The notes under the pieces: generated by a model
Database searches by the model: none
Told to the model about the DNA's origin: nothing
Seen by the model: only the letters and a program-made list of their open reading frames with translations
Assembly: GCA_038373885.1 (NCBI GenBank)
Contig: JAWZYV010012247.1
Coordinates: 124,001 to 188,000 of the forward strand
Reading direction: 5' to 3'
Length of the DNA: 64,000 nucleotides
From: Cheiracanthium punctorium
Lineage: Eukaryota; Arthropoda; Arachnida; Araneae; Cheiracanthiidae
Shown here: one piece after another, positions 34,183 to 45,430 of the stretch
Layout of the letters: every line of letters starts with the position of its first letter
Numbering within the stretch: position 1 is the stretch's first letter
Program-made: the position numbers and the translations under genes

Positions 34183-35182
34183 TGTTGCAGAAAAGTCTGC
34201 CATTCCTGGGTTCGTCGTTCTAAAGTCCAGTTGGTGTAGAAAGTTCTAGTAAAGAGTCCACTTGTCAGGATGGAATACAACTTTTCTGCTACTAGAACTT
34301 CGTCGAACAGTCAGCTGTACAAGATTCACAAGCACAATCAAACAGTAATGAGGTTTTAACAGTCCGCTTAGATCTGAAGCTCTCCCAAATGCTGTATTTC
34401 TCACACAAAATAAAGCACTTTCACAGGCAAAAATTCAGTGGAAATACACGAGAGATATCGCAAGCAATCCCTCAAGACTCAGTAATAAAGAATTTACACA
34501 CAGCACTTTAAAATCAGCTTCGAAAAGCTAGCGCAAACACTGCTTCTACAGCAGTATCAATTCCCAGAGCAAAGCAAGCATACTCACTCAGAGAGCTCGA
34601 TTCACACGCTACGGGAGCTCAACTCACACTGATTCGATAGGGGGCAGCTCGGTTCTTTTATACTTTCCGACATGCATTCCAGAAAATTCGGGACCTCTCT
34701 AATGAGTCCCGAACAATCGCGTTTTGATTACGTCAAGAAGAGAAATATTTGGCTATTATATGATTTTAATGCTGAAAAAGCAACTTCACAAGCCCCATAG
34801 GGAAAACCGAGAGAAATGACTGAAATATCGCCAAGCTTGTCGACTTGTGGCGAAATATCGCCAAATTTGGCGCCAAAAATAAGTCCCCAAAAGTGAAGTT
34901 ACCGAAAGCCTACGACCAATATCTATCGAGATTTCTACCCTACTAGCAATTTTGCTCGGGCTACCAGCGGCCACGCAGCCAGCCGATGACGGCCCGAGCA
35001 AAATTGCTAGTAGGGCAGAACCTGGATAGGAAAACAATGGGGAAACCAAAACCTCCGTATCTCCGGTTCTAGTTGACCGATTTCGATGCAATAAAGGCAA
35101 AATTTAACTATTTGAAGCGTAGAATACGAATTTTGAACTATTTTAAGCCCCAGGATAGCGGGTTGCCCGAAAATTCGTAACA
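34183..35182 (-). mobile_element. Solo LTR, copy 2
   Basis: In reverse orientation the block begins TGTTACGAATTTTCGGGCAA and ends CTTTTCTGCAACA. It is flanked by a perfect 4-bp TSD GTAC (34179-34182 and 35183-35186). Its length is 1000 bp, against 856 and 917 bp in the other copies. Part of the excess is a hairpin insertion at 34938-35015. It sits inside repeat B. No internal retroelement sequence is present. Confidence 0.9.
34938..35015. repeat. Perfect 24-bp inverted repeat inserted in LTR copy 2
   Basis: CCCTACTAGCAATTTTGCTC plus GGGC (34938-34961) is exactly reverse-complemented at 34992-35015, with a 30-nt GC-rich spacer. LTR copies 1 and 3 lack it. Confidence 0.9.
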
Positions 35183-35404
35183 GTACTTTGGTATATTACA
35201 TATATATTTTCAAGTAATGCAAAAATAAAAATAGCAGCTTTGTGTTGAACTCTACAACAAAAACATTTTGATCAATACATTTTACATGAATTACAAAACT
35301 GAAAAATAAAAACTTATGTCAGTGTTTTTATAACACTGTTTTCGCACATTGCAATAAAATATTTAAGTTGCTGAGTGCTGAGGTATAAAAGATTAATTTT
35401 CTCA

Positions 35405-36190
35405 ATCTAGAACAAAGGGACATATCCATGATATTTTAAATAAAATCCATAAAAAGTAACAGATTCTCTTTATTTTATTTTAAGTAATGTGAAAACAAAT
35501 ACGTATAGAAGAAAGCTGCATTTTTTTAAGAAACGCTTTATCTCTTTTCGCTGAACCATTGTCTCCATGTGGAAAATCACCATTTCTGATACGTTTTTCT
35601 CTATAAGGAAAAAAATAAGTAAGTAAATAAAAAGTTACATAAATTGCTAAACCACATTATTTTTCACACGAAACCGTTATAAACTCAAGCATCTGAAGAA
35701 AGAAAAAAAAACACCTAATAAAGTGTCAGGGAATTCAGAAATGTTCATGGCAACGTCATAAATCGAAACTACTAATGGAAAAGAACATGAAAAATGTTCA
35801 GAAATATGTCTTCAATTTTATTTATTTTTTTTTGGGGGGGGGGCGGAGGCGAATTACCTCTCAGAATGTTGCTTGAGTGTAAAGAATTGTTATCATGACA
35901 TCAGTATATGCCTATGGGAAGATTTTAAACAGCGTACATCATGATCCAGCTGTTATATTATATTATATTTATTTATTTAAAAAAGAATATGCGTGTTTTT
36001 TTGCTATGTCACTTATCAGTTGTGATGTTTATTTACATATTTTTACAGCTACTGGTATTGGATATCAGAATATAACGGATTCTTTAAATGTTCAATATTA
36101 AAAAAGAAAAGAAAAGCTCTAAAATTATCTGATTACTTGTACGTTCAAGAAAACTGCTTCATTTTTTGCGATGTTCGGTTTGGAATTTTT
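35405..36190. other. Unassigned AT-rich sequence
   Basis: Contains a G-run at 35834-35842. No element was recognised. Confidence 0.4.
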
Positions 36191-37264
36191 ATACAGGGTG
36201 TTTCAAAGGAGATGGGAAAACAAGAGGGCACAATACTCTAACAAACAACTTTCATAGCAGAACGTATGCTCGTCATATGTAAAACACAAAGGCACTAGAG
36301 CAGTGTTTCTCAACCTGTGTGCCGCGAATGATTGTGCCTTCAGGGTTTTTGAAAAATTATTAAAACTGTGGGTGCCGTATCAGGGATGAGACATTTTCTA
36401 GTTATCATGTGCTATCTTGTTCACTTTCTCTGAGCTATATGAATAGGTGAGTGGAGAAACCACTTCAGTCACAAAAATGCGAAAAAACGTTTTCGATGAA
36501 AATAAGCTTAGAAAGGCAAGATGCGTGTTGAGGGCAAGAACGACGTTAGTCTGTTGAGTAGTTTCGTAGATACGGGGCTTCCTTTTCGAACGATGGGCGA
36601 CAATGATCAATGGTCGACACACGACAATGAATCAATGGTCGAGAATGATCTACTTTAACACTATTATTGGCCACCTGCCCTGCCCTAGGGGTGGTTTTCT
36701 AAAAAATAGTTATTCCAGCTTCAAAGTTAGATTTTGATCTCCATAATTTTCTGCAAGCAAAGCACTTTTTTTCTCCTAAATTCATATTCTTGACTTTTGT
36801 GTACCATAAATATGGTTAGACAATAAATGGTGATTTGATTTGCTTTGATTTGACTTGAATGATTACCTTTTTCCAAGTTTTCAGCGGACTAAAAACCAGT
36901 TGAGTGCAGAAACAGCATAAGTCCGAATCCAATTTTAAATTTTCCTGAGCCTAATTGACGTCGAAATAAGGTAATATTTTCATGACAGAAAACATAAATG
37001 CACGTTTTGACAGAGGAAAAAATTAAAGTTTAAATATTTGAAAATTTGGATGAGTTATGAAGTTTTTTCTCTCTCCTGAAAAATTTCCTTTTTGTGACTG
37101 AGGTGGTATCTGCACTCACCGATTCATATGCTATGCAGCTCGAAACTTGTATTTCATATCATGGAAAATAGGTCTTCCGATTTTTGAAACATCTGTTTCC
37201 AGCAAGATGCATGCGTAATGCATGAATATCCCATGCATACGCGTCTTGCCGTAAGTACGTTTTG

Positions 37265-39171
37265 TGCAGACGGGCGCCCATCAATGTTGAGAAACAAAAC
37301 ATGATTTATTACACTTATGCGGCAAGAAAATCCTACTATTATAAACTTCCAGTGCATGATTCACAGGTCTTATCTCAAAATCTTCAACACCAGATATGTT
37401 GATTATTATGAACCAAGTCATCCAAGTGGTCAATTTCATCAAGAGTCTAACTCTTAAATCCCAATTTTTTCTATTATACGACGCAATGGATTCCTATTGC
37501 AAAACTCTTTTGTATCATGCCGAAGTGAGTTGGTTTTTCGAAAGCAAAGGTTTTGAAACGGCTCATACACCTGATGCCAGAAATGATTTTGTTCTTGGAG
37601 ATCGATAAATCGTGTTTTGATTTTTTTATATTTGTTATATTAAAGCAATAACACTTAGAAAGACATCTATGCAGTATTATATGCCATTAAAACATCTGAA
37701 CAAGCCGACCGAGTTGTATGGTGGATAAAGCACAGTACTCCGCTTTCGGATTCAACTCCCGGCGGCCGGGTTTCGATCCCCGACTGGGCGTGGTTGTCAT
37801 GTCCGTCCCTTCATAGGGGGCGACGTTGGCCCACCTACTAGGTGCCCCATAATAAAGTGGCCAACACCTTCGGGCCGTTGTCAGGGACAATGCCTAATCG
37901 GCAAAGTACCCGCCCGTTAGAAAAAAAAAAACATCCGAACAAAAAAATGGAATGCCATATAGGAACTTTGGAGAAAACCAAAGTTAACTCTAAAAATGAA
38001 ATTAGTTAATTAGGCCGGTATTCTATTATCCTCATTGGTTTCCTGCCTTCCCAATACCTGCCACATATACAGTTACTGGATAGTGCGGGGCGCATTAATA
38101 AGTGTCGTGTGTCGAGAAGTACATCCTCTCCACAAATGGAGCAGTTTGGACTTTCGAAAGATACCACAATTTGAAGATAAAAGATTAATGAGTGGTTAGA
38201 TGTGCTGCACTGTATGTAAGTATCCTAAATATGAAATATTATAACATTCAGCCAACTACCAAACTGATTTTAAAATGTTCTAATAATAGGACACGTGGCT
38301 ATAATTGAGCAAAACTAGAAAACATTTGGCAGTTATTTTGTATAAAACCTTTTGAAACAATTTCTTTGTATGAAAACAGAAAATACATCACAATCCTCAT
38401 GCATTTTGATTGCATGTTATGCATTCATAAGGATGCATTTAACTTTTGGCTTCTAATGTCTTGACACGTCCGTTATCATCTTACTGGAGATTTTTTGCCA
38501 TCTACAGAGGAAAAATAATAACATTCTGCTATTCTTGCATGTATTATTAGTAGGACACTAGGTTTTGCTGTTAAAAATTCTTGACACTGAAGAATATAGA
38601 GTAATGCAAAGATGAGCTCTAATATTTGGACGTTAGGCCAAAGGGGTTATAAACCTGAACTCTCTAAATTTAAGTCTTCAAGGTCCATCTGTGAATATCG
38701 TCACATCAACATTAAAATTGAACTTATTTGAAGAAAAATTAACTGTGGAATTCTGAAACATCAAAAGAAATTTTGATTGCTTTCCCGGTGTAAATGATTC
38801 TCAGTCGAAAAAAGAAAAGAAAAAAAACCCACTTGCTGACGAAATTATAAGCACTACTGACGAATTTCAAACCTAATTTAAAAGCTACTTTCCTTAAACT
38901 TTCCGTTGACGAATATGAATGGTTAATGAACCCGTTTGCAATTTGCAATGCATTAAATTTGACATTAGCAGAAAAAGAACAGCTGACTGATTTGAGGAAC
39001 GATATGTTTTACTGATCCATATTCTTCGAGAAAAATTTGAATGCGTTTTTGACTTTCTGTCAAAAGTATACACCTTGCAATCAGCTTGAGAGCTATGAAA
39101 AATTCTCTGTCTTTTGCATCATTATGGTTCTGTGAATACGGATTTTCAGCACTGACAGAAATTAAGTCCTG
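37265..39171 (+). pseudogene. hAT transposase relic (ZBED5/SCAND3-like lineage)
   Basis: From 37268 the translation reads CADGRPSMLRNKT, matching the family's CTDGAPSM-type motif, then NPTIINFQCMIHR (the HCxxHR block with H changed). At 37396-37608 an open stretch gives MNQVIQVVNFIKSLTLKSQF and then MDSYCKTLLYHAEVSW (usual form LLFHTEVRW). Near 38880-39000 a block reads FKPNLKATFLKLSVDEYEWL followed by NPFAICNALNLTLAEKEQLT. At 39086-39171 the hATC dimerisation signature LWFCEYGFSALTEIKS ends in a stop. Multiple stops and frameshifts, plus the SINE at 37703-37927, make it non-functional. The N-terminal BED finger is not visible. Confidence 0.85.
37703..37927 (+). repeat. SINE, tRNA-derived family 4, nested in hAT
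   Basis: The head AGCCGACCGAGTTGTATGG with GGATAAAGCAC (box A area) and GGGTTTCGATCCCCGA (box B) resembles a tRNA. It ends in poly-A. The flanks AAAACATCTGAACA (37689-37702) and AAAACATCCGAACA (37928-37941) are a 14-bp TSD with one change. Confidence 0.85.
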
Positions 39172-39832
39172 AAAAGAAAGCAATTGATGATGAACTATGA
39201 ACTTGTTTGTAAATGTGTGAATTTGAACTTGCTTGTAACTTTTTTTTTGTAAATGAGTAATTTTTTATAGTTATTTTTATATTTATGAATTTTTTGTATC
39301 ATGTAACTTTTGCATTTTTAATATTCTAATTTCTGAGTTTTTCAGAGTGCCGTCAACCAGAAAAGATTGAGAAACACTGTACTAGTTGTCACCGGTGCAT
39401 GCTGATAGTTCCTATGGCCGCTATAAAGTATACGATTACTTATCATTTAGTTTGTTGAAAGGTGCACGTGGAAAAAATGCTGAATTGAATATTCGTAACA
39501 AATCTACTTATACTACCTATTACTTATACTAATACACCCCTGAGCATTTTTTAAAGATATCTCTGAGATATCTTATGATGAAAGGTGAAAGTTTGTACAT
39601 CACCTCAATCGTGTATGAGACATATTTTAATACACGCTAATTGGAAATTTTTGCTCAGCGATCGTACAAAAATTAAAACGCATAACCTTTTCTAAAACTA
39701 ACGAGAGGTATTTTTTCTTAACGAAATCTTTTTTTCTACCCTATTTTGAACATTTTTTCAGTTTACATTGGCCACTTATCTCTAAAGATTTAAAGCATGT
39801 TACAACATTTTTTGGGCCACCATGTATACATA

Positions 39833-40281
39833 CAGGGTGCTTATAATTAAACTTCTCCTACAAACAGCATTCTGCAGCTGTAATCGCTGAGCAGATTGCT
39901 ACCAAATTTGGTATATGAACTGTACACGAGATGCTCTCAAGGGAATATTTCAGAACGTTTAGTTAAAAGAATGTCCACTAGATGGCACTTTGCATTGTGA
40001 AATCAACTCAAAAATTCCCCAAATTAGTGAATAAATGCCCAAAAACTATTTAATAAATGTTAAAATTTTTTGCATATTTCGAATTAGCCATTTCCATCAT
40101 CAAATTTGCCAATTTTCATGCAAAACGCCATCTAATGGACATTTTTTGAACTAATTTTTTTTTTCTAAATAGTTTGAGCGCATATCATGTATAGCCAATA
40201 TGCCAATTTTGGTTATAATTCGTTCACCCGTTTTAGCTATAGAGCTCTGTTCATAGGGGAAGTTTAATCATAATCACCCTG
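39833..40281. mobile_element. CAGGGTG MITE, Tc1/mariner-type TSD
   Basis: Ends CAGGGTGCTTATAATTAAAC and (minus) CAGGGTGATTATGATTAAAC, both followed by TTC-CCTA words, flanked by TA on both sides. 449 bp with no ORF. A diverged second copy lies at 42082-42500. Confidence 0.85.
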
Positions 40282-40741
40282 TAGATTAACATGCAAAAAT
40301 ATTACGTTCATTTTTCGCTCGTTTTGCACTGCAATACAATTCACGGTCAGTACTCAATTTTAAAATGCCATTCCCCGTACTTCGTTCATATGTAGAATAC
40401 GCCCACACACACTAAGGTTTTCATTCATCCGTGAAAAATGTTCTTTTCTCGATCTAGACAATGTTTCTTCAACTTCACTCTACATCATTCGAATTCTTCC
40501 TTGGAAGGATTTATGTGATAAGAAAACAGAACACAGAGGCCCACGGTCTAGGAAGATATTTTACGGAAAATAATCTCGACATAATGGAGTCTCCTACCCA
40601 TTTATACTCGCCCCAGTACGTTTAGCACAGAAAAAAGAAAACATTTCCCCCCGCACCCAGCAAATATGCATCATAAATAATTCGCTGCAGTATTATGAAC
40701 AATGCTGAGATAACGTTAGAGTGTATTTGTTGGGGTTGTTT

Positions 40742-41400
40742 TTATTATCCTACTATATAGTTACGCTGATCCCTGACTCACTCATTCTCTAACAATTCCG
40801 GTCAGGCTAATTCAAAGCAGAACCTTATCTTCATTAATCCAAACAGATAAAAAATTTATGGTCTAAAACTGTCATGAAATTCACACCGTTTCTACGATCC
40901 GCTTGAAAATTTTCATAATCATGTATAAAAATATAGAAAATAATCTGCATTACTTTAAAAATCTGAAAATCCATCCGTTCCCTCATTTTTAAGCGATTTT
41001 TTGCTCATTACAGCTCCATTTTATTTCCGAGAGTGAAAAAAGGGAATCATTTGAGTAACAAAATTACCCTTTCCAAGTGAAAATGACGTCACACAATTGG
41101 GATTCCGATTCGTTTAAAATATTTTTTCGAAGTAACATAGTTTTTTTTTTTTTTCTTTCATTAAAGTAATCGTCTGCTGAAGCATTAATATAAGAGCAGC
41201 TGAATACACAAAACGAAATCGTTCGAATGCGAAAAGTTTCTGCGCATTTCCAGAAGAGTATTAAATTCGTTTTTGATATATAGTAAAAAGTGAATATGAA
41301 GTTAGATTAAATATATTGAGTGTAGGCATATTTTCCTGAAATGCTCTTTTTTCTAGCGCTCGTTGTAATTGCCCCCACAACGGGTTTTTTCTTCTAGTAA
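40742..41400 (+). repeat. Repeat A, copy 3 (longest)
   Basis: Runs from TATCCTACTATATAGTTACG to ACAACGGGTTTTTTCTTC. Internal landmarks are CCGTTTCTACGATCCGCTTG, TGACGTCA near 41085, AACGAAATCGTTCGAATGCG and TTGAGTGTAGGCATATTTTC. These are shared with copies 1, 2 and the foldback interior. No TIR or TSD was identified. Confidence 0.75.
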
Positions 41401-41487
41401 TAATTATTAACAATATATTCAATACTTATGATAAATATTATTCATTTAGTTTTAATGTAAGTTATTCCTTTTTAATTACTGTCTATT

Positions 41488-41985
41488 CAAAAACTTCATT
41501 GTTAATCCTTTGCGTCACGGTGTTACAGACCTTTAACATACCAATTAAAGTTGTATAAATTAATCACAGAGTAATTAAAAAAAATATTTCAATGACTGTT
41601 TTTTTTTACTAGAATAACGCAAGCATAAAATAAGTTTAAAAAAGAAACTGAAAAGTCAGTGATAATTAATATTGTAACACGAAAATATACTTTGTCTTTC
41701 AATAGATGCATTAATGGTTATTGCTGAGCTTATAGTGTTTAGTTAGGTCAACCTAACAAGAATGTTAATAATTTTTTAAAAGTTTTTCATTTCAAACTGT
41801 TCACGAACACTTCAGTAACACTTTGGTACACTACAGATATAGTTTAAAATAATATAAACATAAAAATAACCGTTCCATCGAACTCTACAAATATTTTGAT
41901 CAATAAATTTTACATGAATTACAAAACTGGAAAATAAAAACTTTCAGTACGTTTGTAGTCTGTTTCTACTCACTACAGTAACTAT
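41488..41985 (+). repeat. Repeat B, copy 3 (uninterrupted)
   Basis: The continuous copy that reveals the insertion sites in copies 1 and 2. At the LTR site in copy 2 this copy has TTCAGTAACACTTTGGTACA without interruption. Confidence 0.8.
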
Positions 41986-42081
41986 ACTAAAATTTTGATT
42001 TGTTGCGATACGACGGGTTAAGAATAGAATAGGTAAGTGTCTACATATCGTAAAACTTTCGTGCTGTTATAAGCATGTATA

Positions 42082-42500
42082 CTGGGTGTGTTAGAAAGCC
42101 TAACTTACAAACATCATTTTGCAGAAACGGGTCAGACGGATTGCACTCCAAATTCGTCATACGAACTGTTTACGGGGTGTGCTCACTGAAGACTTTTCTG
42201 AAAAGCTTAGTTCAAAAAATATCCGTAAGATGGTTCGTTCCAAGGTGAATCTTACTCAAAAAATGACACAAATTAGTTAGTAAGGGCTAAAAAAACTATT
42301 GATTAAGTGTTGAAATTGTTTGCACATTTCGAACTGCCATTTCTCCTGTTAAATTTCGTGTTTTTTCATGCAAGATGCCACCTAGTGGGCATTTTTTGAA
42401 CTAATTAATTTCTCTTCGAAATTCCTCTGAGCGCGTCTACCAAATATGGTTACATCCGTTTCAGCTGTAGAACCCTGTAAGAGAAGTTTAATTATGCAGA
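42082..42500. mobile_element. CAGGGTG MITE, diverged copy
   Basis: Left end CTGGGTGTGTTAGAAAGCC and the interior blocks (CGTCATACGAACTGT, TTTTCATGCAAGATGCCAC, GTGGGCATTTTTTGAACTAA, CATCCGTTTCAGCTGTAGA) match 39833-40281 in order. The extreme right CACCCTG is degraded. Confidence 0.7.
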
Positions 42501-42504
42501 TAAT

Positions 42505-43000
42505 GTACCAATCGATAAAAATATTTAAAATTTCTTTAATGAAATACTTTGGTACCGATAACTCCAAGCCATGTGGCATAAATATACACACTCATAGTAA
42601 ATATAAACTCACTATTTTAATCATCTCAAGATAGCACGTCTCTTCACTTTTTTTGTTCAGTTGTTACTAAGGCAACCACGTAAACTGCACTATTGCAAAA
42701 TGAAAAATAAATAAATAAATAAATAAAATTTAGTGCTCGAGTTCATAATCTCATTTACATGCTAGGTGCGAAAATTAAGAACGTTTAAAACCTGCTAGCA
42801 GTCAGCGCGGGAAATGATTTATTTTTTTAAGGCTAGGATCGCTGCACGTCACTGGATTTCCAGAGTGAACCATCTAATGCCCATTAGTAGAAATTTAAAA
42901 AAAAAAAATTATTTTGTCGTTGAAAAGGTGTTACTTTAAGTCAAATAATGTAAATATTAATATAAAATTGCGAAAAATTATTTTGTATCCAGTGAAAAAG
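42505..43000. other. Unassigned AT-rich sequence
   Basis: An (AAAT)n microsatellite is near 42707-42727. Nothing else was recognised. Confidence 0.35.
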
Positions 43001-43006
43001 CATATA

Positions 43007-43799
43007 CAGGGTGTCCGAAAAGTCCTTGCCACATTTCGAAAAATAACAGAAAAGCAACAAATTGTATGAATATGCGGTTCGCACAGTAATGCTTCACAGA
43101 ATCAAGTATTTGTTTTTCCATTTTAAAACGAATTACTTCCAAAATGTGTTCATAGATGGCGCTGCATCTCTAGTTTTCAGCAATGAGAGCCAATAGGGAT
43201 TTTTCGTGAGTTTCAAACAGCGTTGACGGTGAGGGAATATTCATTCTAGCTATGGTGACTGCGACTGAGAAAGCGCACTACATAGGTTGGTATTTAGAAT
43301 CAAATTCATAACTACAGTTCAGAGGAAGTTTCGTAACATGTTTAAGAAAAACCCTCCGAGTCGAAACAGAATTTCGGCCTGGCATGATAAGTTTTTAGAG
43401 ACTGGAAGCTGTTTTAGATAGGGAAAGAAGTGTTCAGTCACGAAGATCGGATGAGACTGTACATGTACAAGACATGGACTTGGATGACTTGAGTGTATGG
43501 GATAAACTTTAGTACAGTTTAGATGTGGTTCGAGCACCAAATGTGCACACATTGAACTCTGGTAACAAAAGGTATTACTTTCTGCCTAATAAAATCATTA
43601 TACGCCTCACATTACGTTTCTTTTTCTTACTGTGGTGGTACAGCGCCACCTATGAACACATTTGGAAGTAATTTTTTTACAATGTCAAAAAAAATTCGAG
43701 AGCCTGAGAAGTATTATTATGCAACCCGCATATTCATACGACAATTTGTTGCTTTCCTATGAAATTTTTAAATGTGCCAAGGACTTTTCAGACACCCTG
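43007..43799 (+). mobile_element. CAGGGTGTC transposon with long TIRs and relic HTH ORF
   Basis: The left TIR begins CAGGGTGTCCGAAAAGTCCT and the right TIR (minus) CAGGGTGTCTGAAAAGTCCT. The match continues inward through a CAACAAATTGTATGAATATG block (about 75 bp in all). TA flanks are at 43005-43006 and 43800-43801, within TATA on both sides. The 793-bp element holds a decayed N-terminal transposase-like ORF. Confidence 0.9.
43252..43560 (+). pseudogene. Relic of DUF4817-type HTH transposase N-terminus
   Basis: From the ATG at 43252 the translation is MVTATEKAHYIGWYLESNS, then (after a frameshift) VQRKFRNMFKKNPPSR and ISAWHDKFLETGS, followed by a degraded RSVQSRRSDETV stretch. This order (WYxE, RxFRxxFxKxPPSR, WxxKFxETGS, GRPRTSDETV) is the arthropod DUF4817/HTH-29-like N-terminal module found in many IS630-Tc1-type transposon proteins. 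The catalytic domain is absent, and there are several stops and frameshifts. Confidence 0.7.
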
Positions 43800-43804
43800 T
43801 ATAT

Positions 43805-44165
43805 TTTCTTACACATAAATGGCAATTATTAATTTTTTTCTTCATATTAAAAATTATCAAAATAGTAGAAAAAATATATATCATTGTAAACATGTTTTCT
43901 TTCTTGCCTTCATATATGTTGCTTCTAAAATATTTTTATCCATTAATGCTGGCATCTGTAGACCCAAAATAATACTATTATTAATTAAAGATACAATTAT
44001 TAAAGGTTACGACTTCAAAATTACATTTCGAAGCATTTTTCAAACAAATCAGCGTTTAAAGGATGATAGCCTATATGCAGCCATTGGCATTGAAGAGCTA
44101 ATACATTTGAAGTATAGTTTGTGGACCATAAATAAACGAGCAAGCCGCTACGCAGAGTGTTATTT
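43805..44165. other. Unassigned sequence with an overlapping 136-codon ORF
   Basis: The frame 43819-44229 is open but starts in AT-rich low-complexity sequence and ends inside LTR copy 3. No motif is recognisable and it is probably fortuitous. Confidence 0.4.
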
Positions 44166-44170
44166 CACAT

Positions 44171-45087
44171 TGTTTCAGAAAACTCTGCTAGTTTCTTGGG
44201 ATCGTCGTTCTAAAGTCCAGAAGGTGTAAAAAGTTCTAGTAAAGAGTCCACTTGTCAGGATGAAACGCGAACTTTATTACTTCTAGAACTTCGCAATCAG
44301 CTGTAGAAAATTCACTAGCACAATCCGACAATAACGTGCTTTTAACAATCCGCTTAGTACAGAAGCTTTGACAAAAGCTGTATTTCTCACACAAAATAAA
44401 ACACTTCCACATTCAGAAATTCAGTGGAAATATACGAGGGATTATCGTAAACAGTCCCTCAAGACACAGAAATGAAGAATTTGCACACAGCACTTAAAAA
44501 CAAAGCTTCAAAAAGGGCAAATGAAAATACCACTTCTATAGCACAATATAATTCCCAGATCAAAGCTACGTACTCATCGGAAGCTCGATCTACACTGACT
44601 CAAACTGGGGGAGCTCCCTGCTTTTATAGTCTTCGACGAACACCGTGGAAAGTTCCAGAGATATCCATCCGTGGAATTTACTAGAGCAGACTCGATTATG
44701 ATTGCGTAATAGAACAGCAATATTAGGCTATTATGCATGTTAATGCAGGAAAACTAACTTTACAAGCCCCATTGGAAAAACCCCGCCAAATGACCAAAAT
44801 ATCGCCAAGCTTAGCGACTTTTGCCAAATTTGGCACCAAAAATAAGACCCTAAAACCAAAACTAAGACCCAAAAATAAGACCCTAAAGTTATCGAAAGCC
44901 TACGTCCAATACTTATCGAGATTTCTAGAAATTGCTATAGAAATCAATGGGAAACCCAAACCTCTCTGCCTCTAGTTGACCGATTTTGATGCAATAAAAA
45001 TAAAAATTTAACTGTTTGACGCTTAGAATACGAATTTTAAACTATTTTAAACCCAAGAACAGCAGGTTGCCCCAAAAATTTGTAACA
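44171..45087 (-). mobile_element. Solo LTR, copy 3
   Basis: In reverse orientation begins TGTTACAAATTTTTGGGGCA and ends TTTTCTGAAACA. Flanks ACAT and GCAT match at three of four positions. The 917-bp block contains the same promoter-like and TATCGCCAAGCTT words as the other copies, plus a local AAATAAGACCC duplication (44839-44885). Confidence 0.85.
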
Positions 45088-45089
45088 GC

Positions 45090-45399
45090 ATGGTCTACCT
45101 TCTTATTTCCAACCCTGCTTCCAGATCCCTTGCTAAGAAGGGAGTGGGGGAGTCCTCCCCCACCCCCCAACATTCGCAAATTCTGTTAAATCTGGTTAAA
45201 AAAAAATATGGCGAAAACTATAATTCATTCTCTATTTCTGGTACACTTGGCAAAATTCGACAAACTCAGTTGGCAAAAGTAACAAGTTGATAATAGGGTA
45301 GATAGAAAAATAAATAAGTTGGTAAAAACCGATATTTCACATGGCAGTTAATCGGCATCAACCCCCCCCCCCCTCACCCCCGCCATTAATAAGACTTGA

Positions 45400-45430
<31 letters not shown>

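Larger units (their letters stand above)
32526..35400 (+). repeat. Repeat B, copy 2, split by mariner and a solo LTR
   Basis: Segments 32526-32689, 33994-34182 and 35187-35400 line up in order with the uninterrupted copy at 41488-41985. They share ACATACCAATGTAGAAGCTG, GTAACACAAAACTATATTTT, AACACTTCAGTAA and ACATGAATTACAAAACTG words. The gaps are exactly the mariner (32690-33991) and the LTR (34183-35182). Confidence 0.85.
36301..39379 (+). mobile_element. hAT transposon (Charlie-like), decayed, about 3.1 kb
   Basis: Left end CAGTGTTTCTCAACC and right end (minus) CAGTGTTTCTCAATC match at 13 or more of the first 14-15 positions. Flanks CACTAGAG and TACTAGTT share ACTAG, consistent with a decayed 8-bp TSD. 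The interior carries recognisable hAT transposase fragments and a nested SINE. Confidence 0.85.
36194..39824 (+). mobile_element. CAGGGTG-type element split by the hAT insertion (tentative)
   Basis: TA then CAGGGTGTTTCAAAGG opens at 36194. A possible mirrored end (minus strand CATGGTGGCCCAAAAAA) closes at 39824 followed by TA. If real, its length without the hAT would be about 550 bp. The pairing of ends is weak. Confidence 0.3.

Noticed and set aside
43819..44229. 136-codon ORF
   Set aside because: AT-rich low-complexity start, no motif, and it ends inside a solo LTR.
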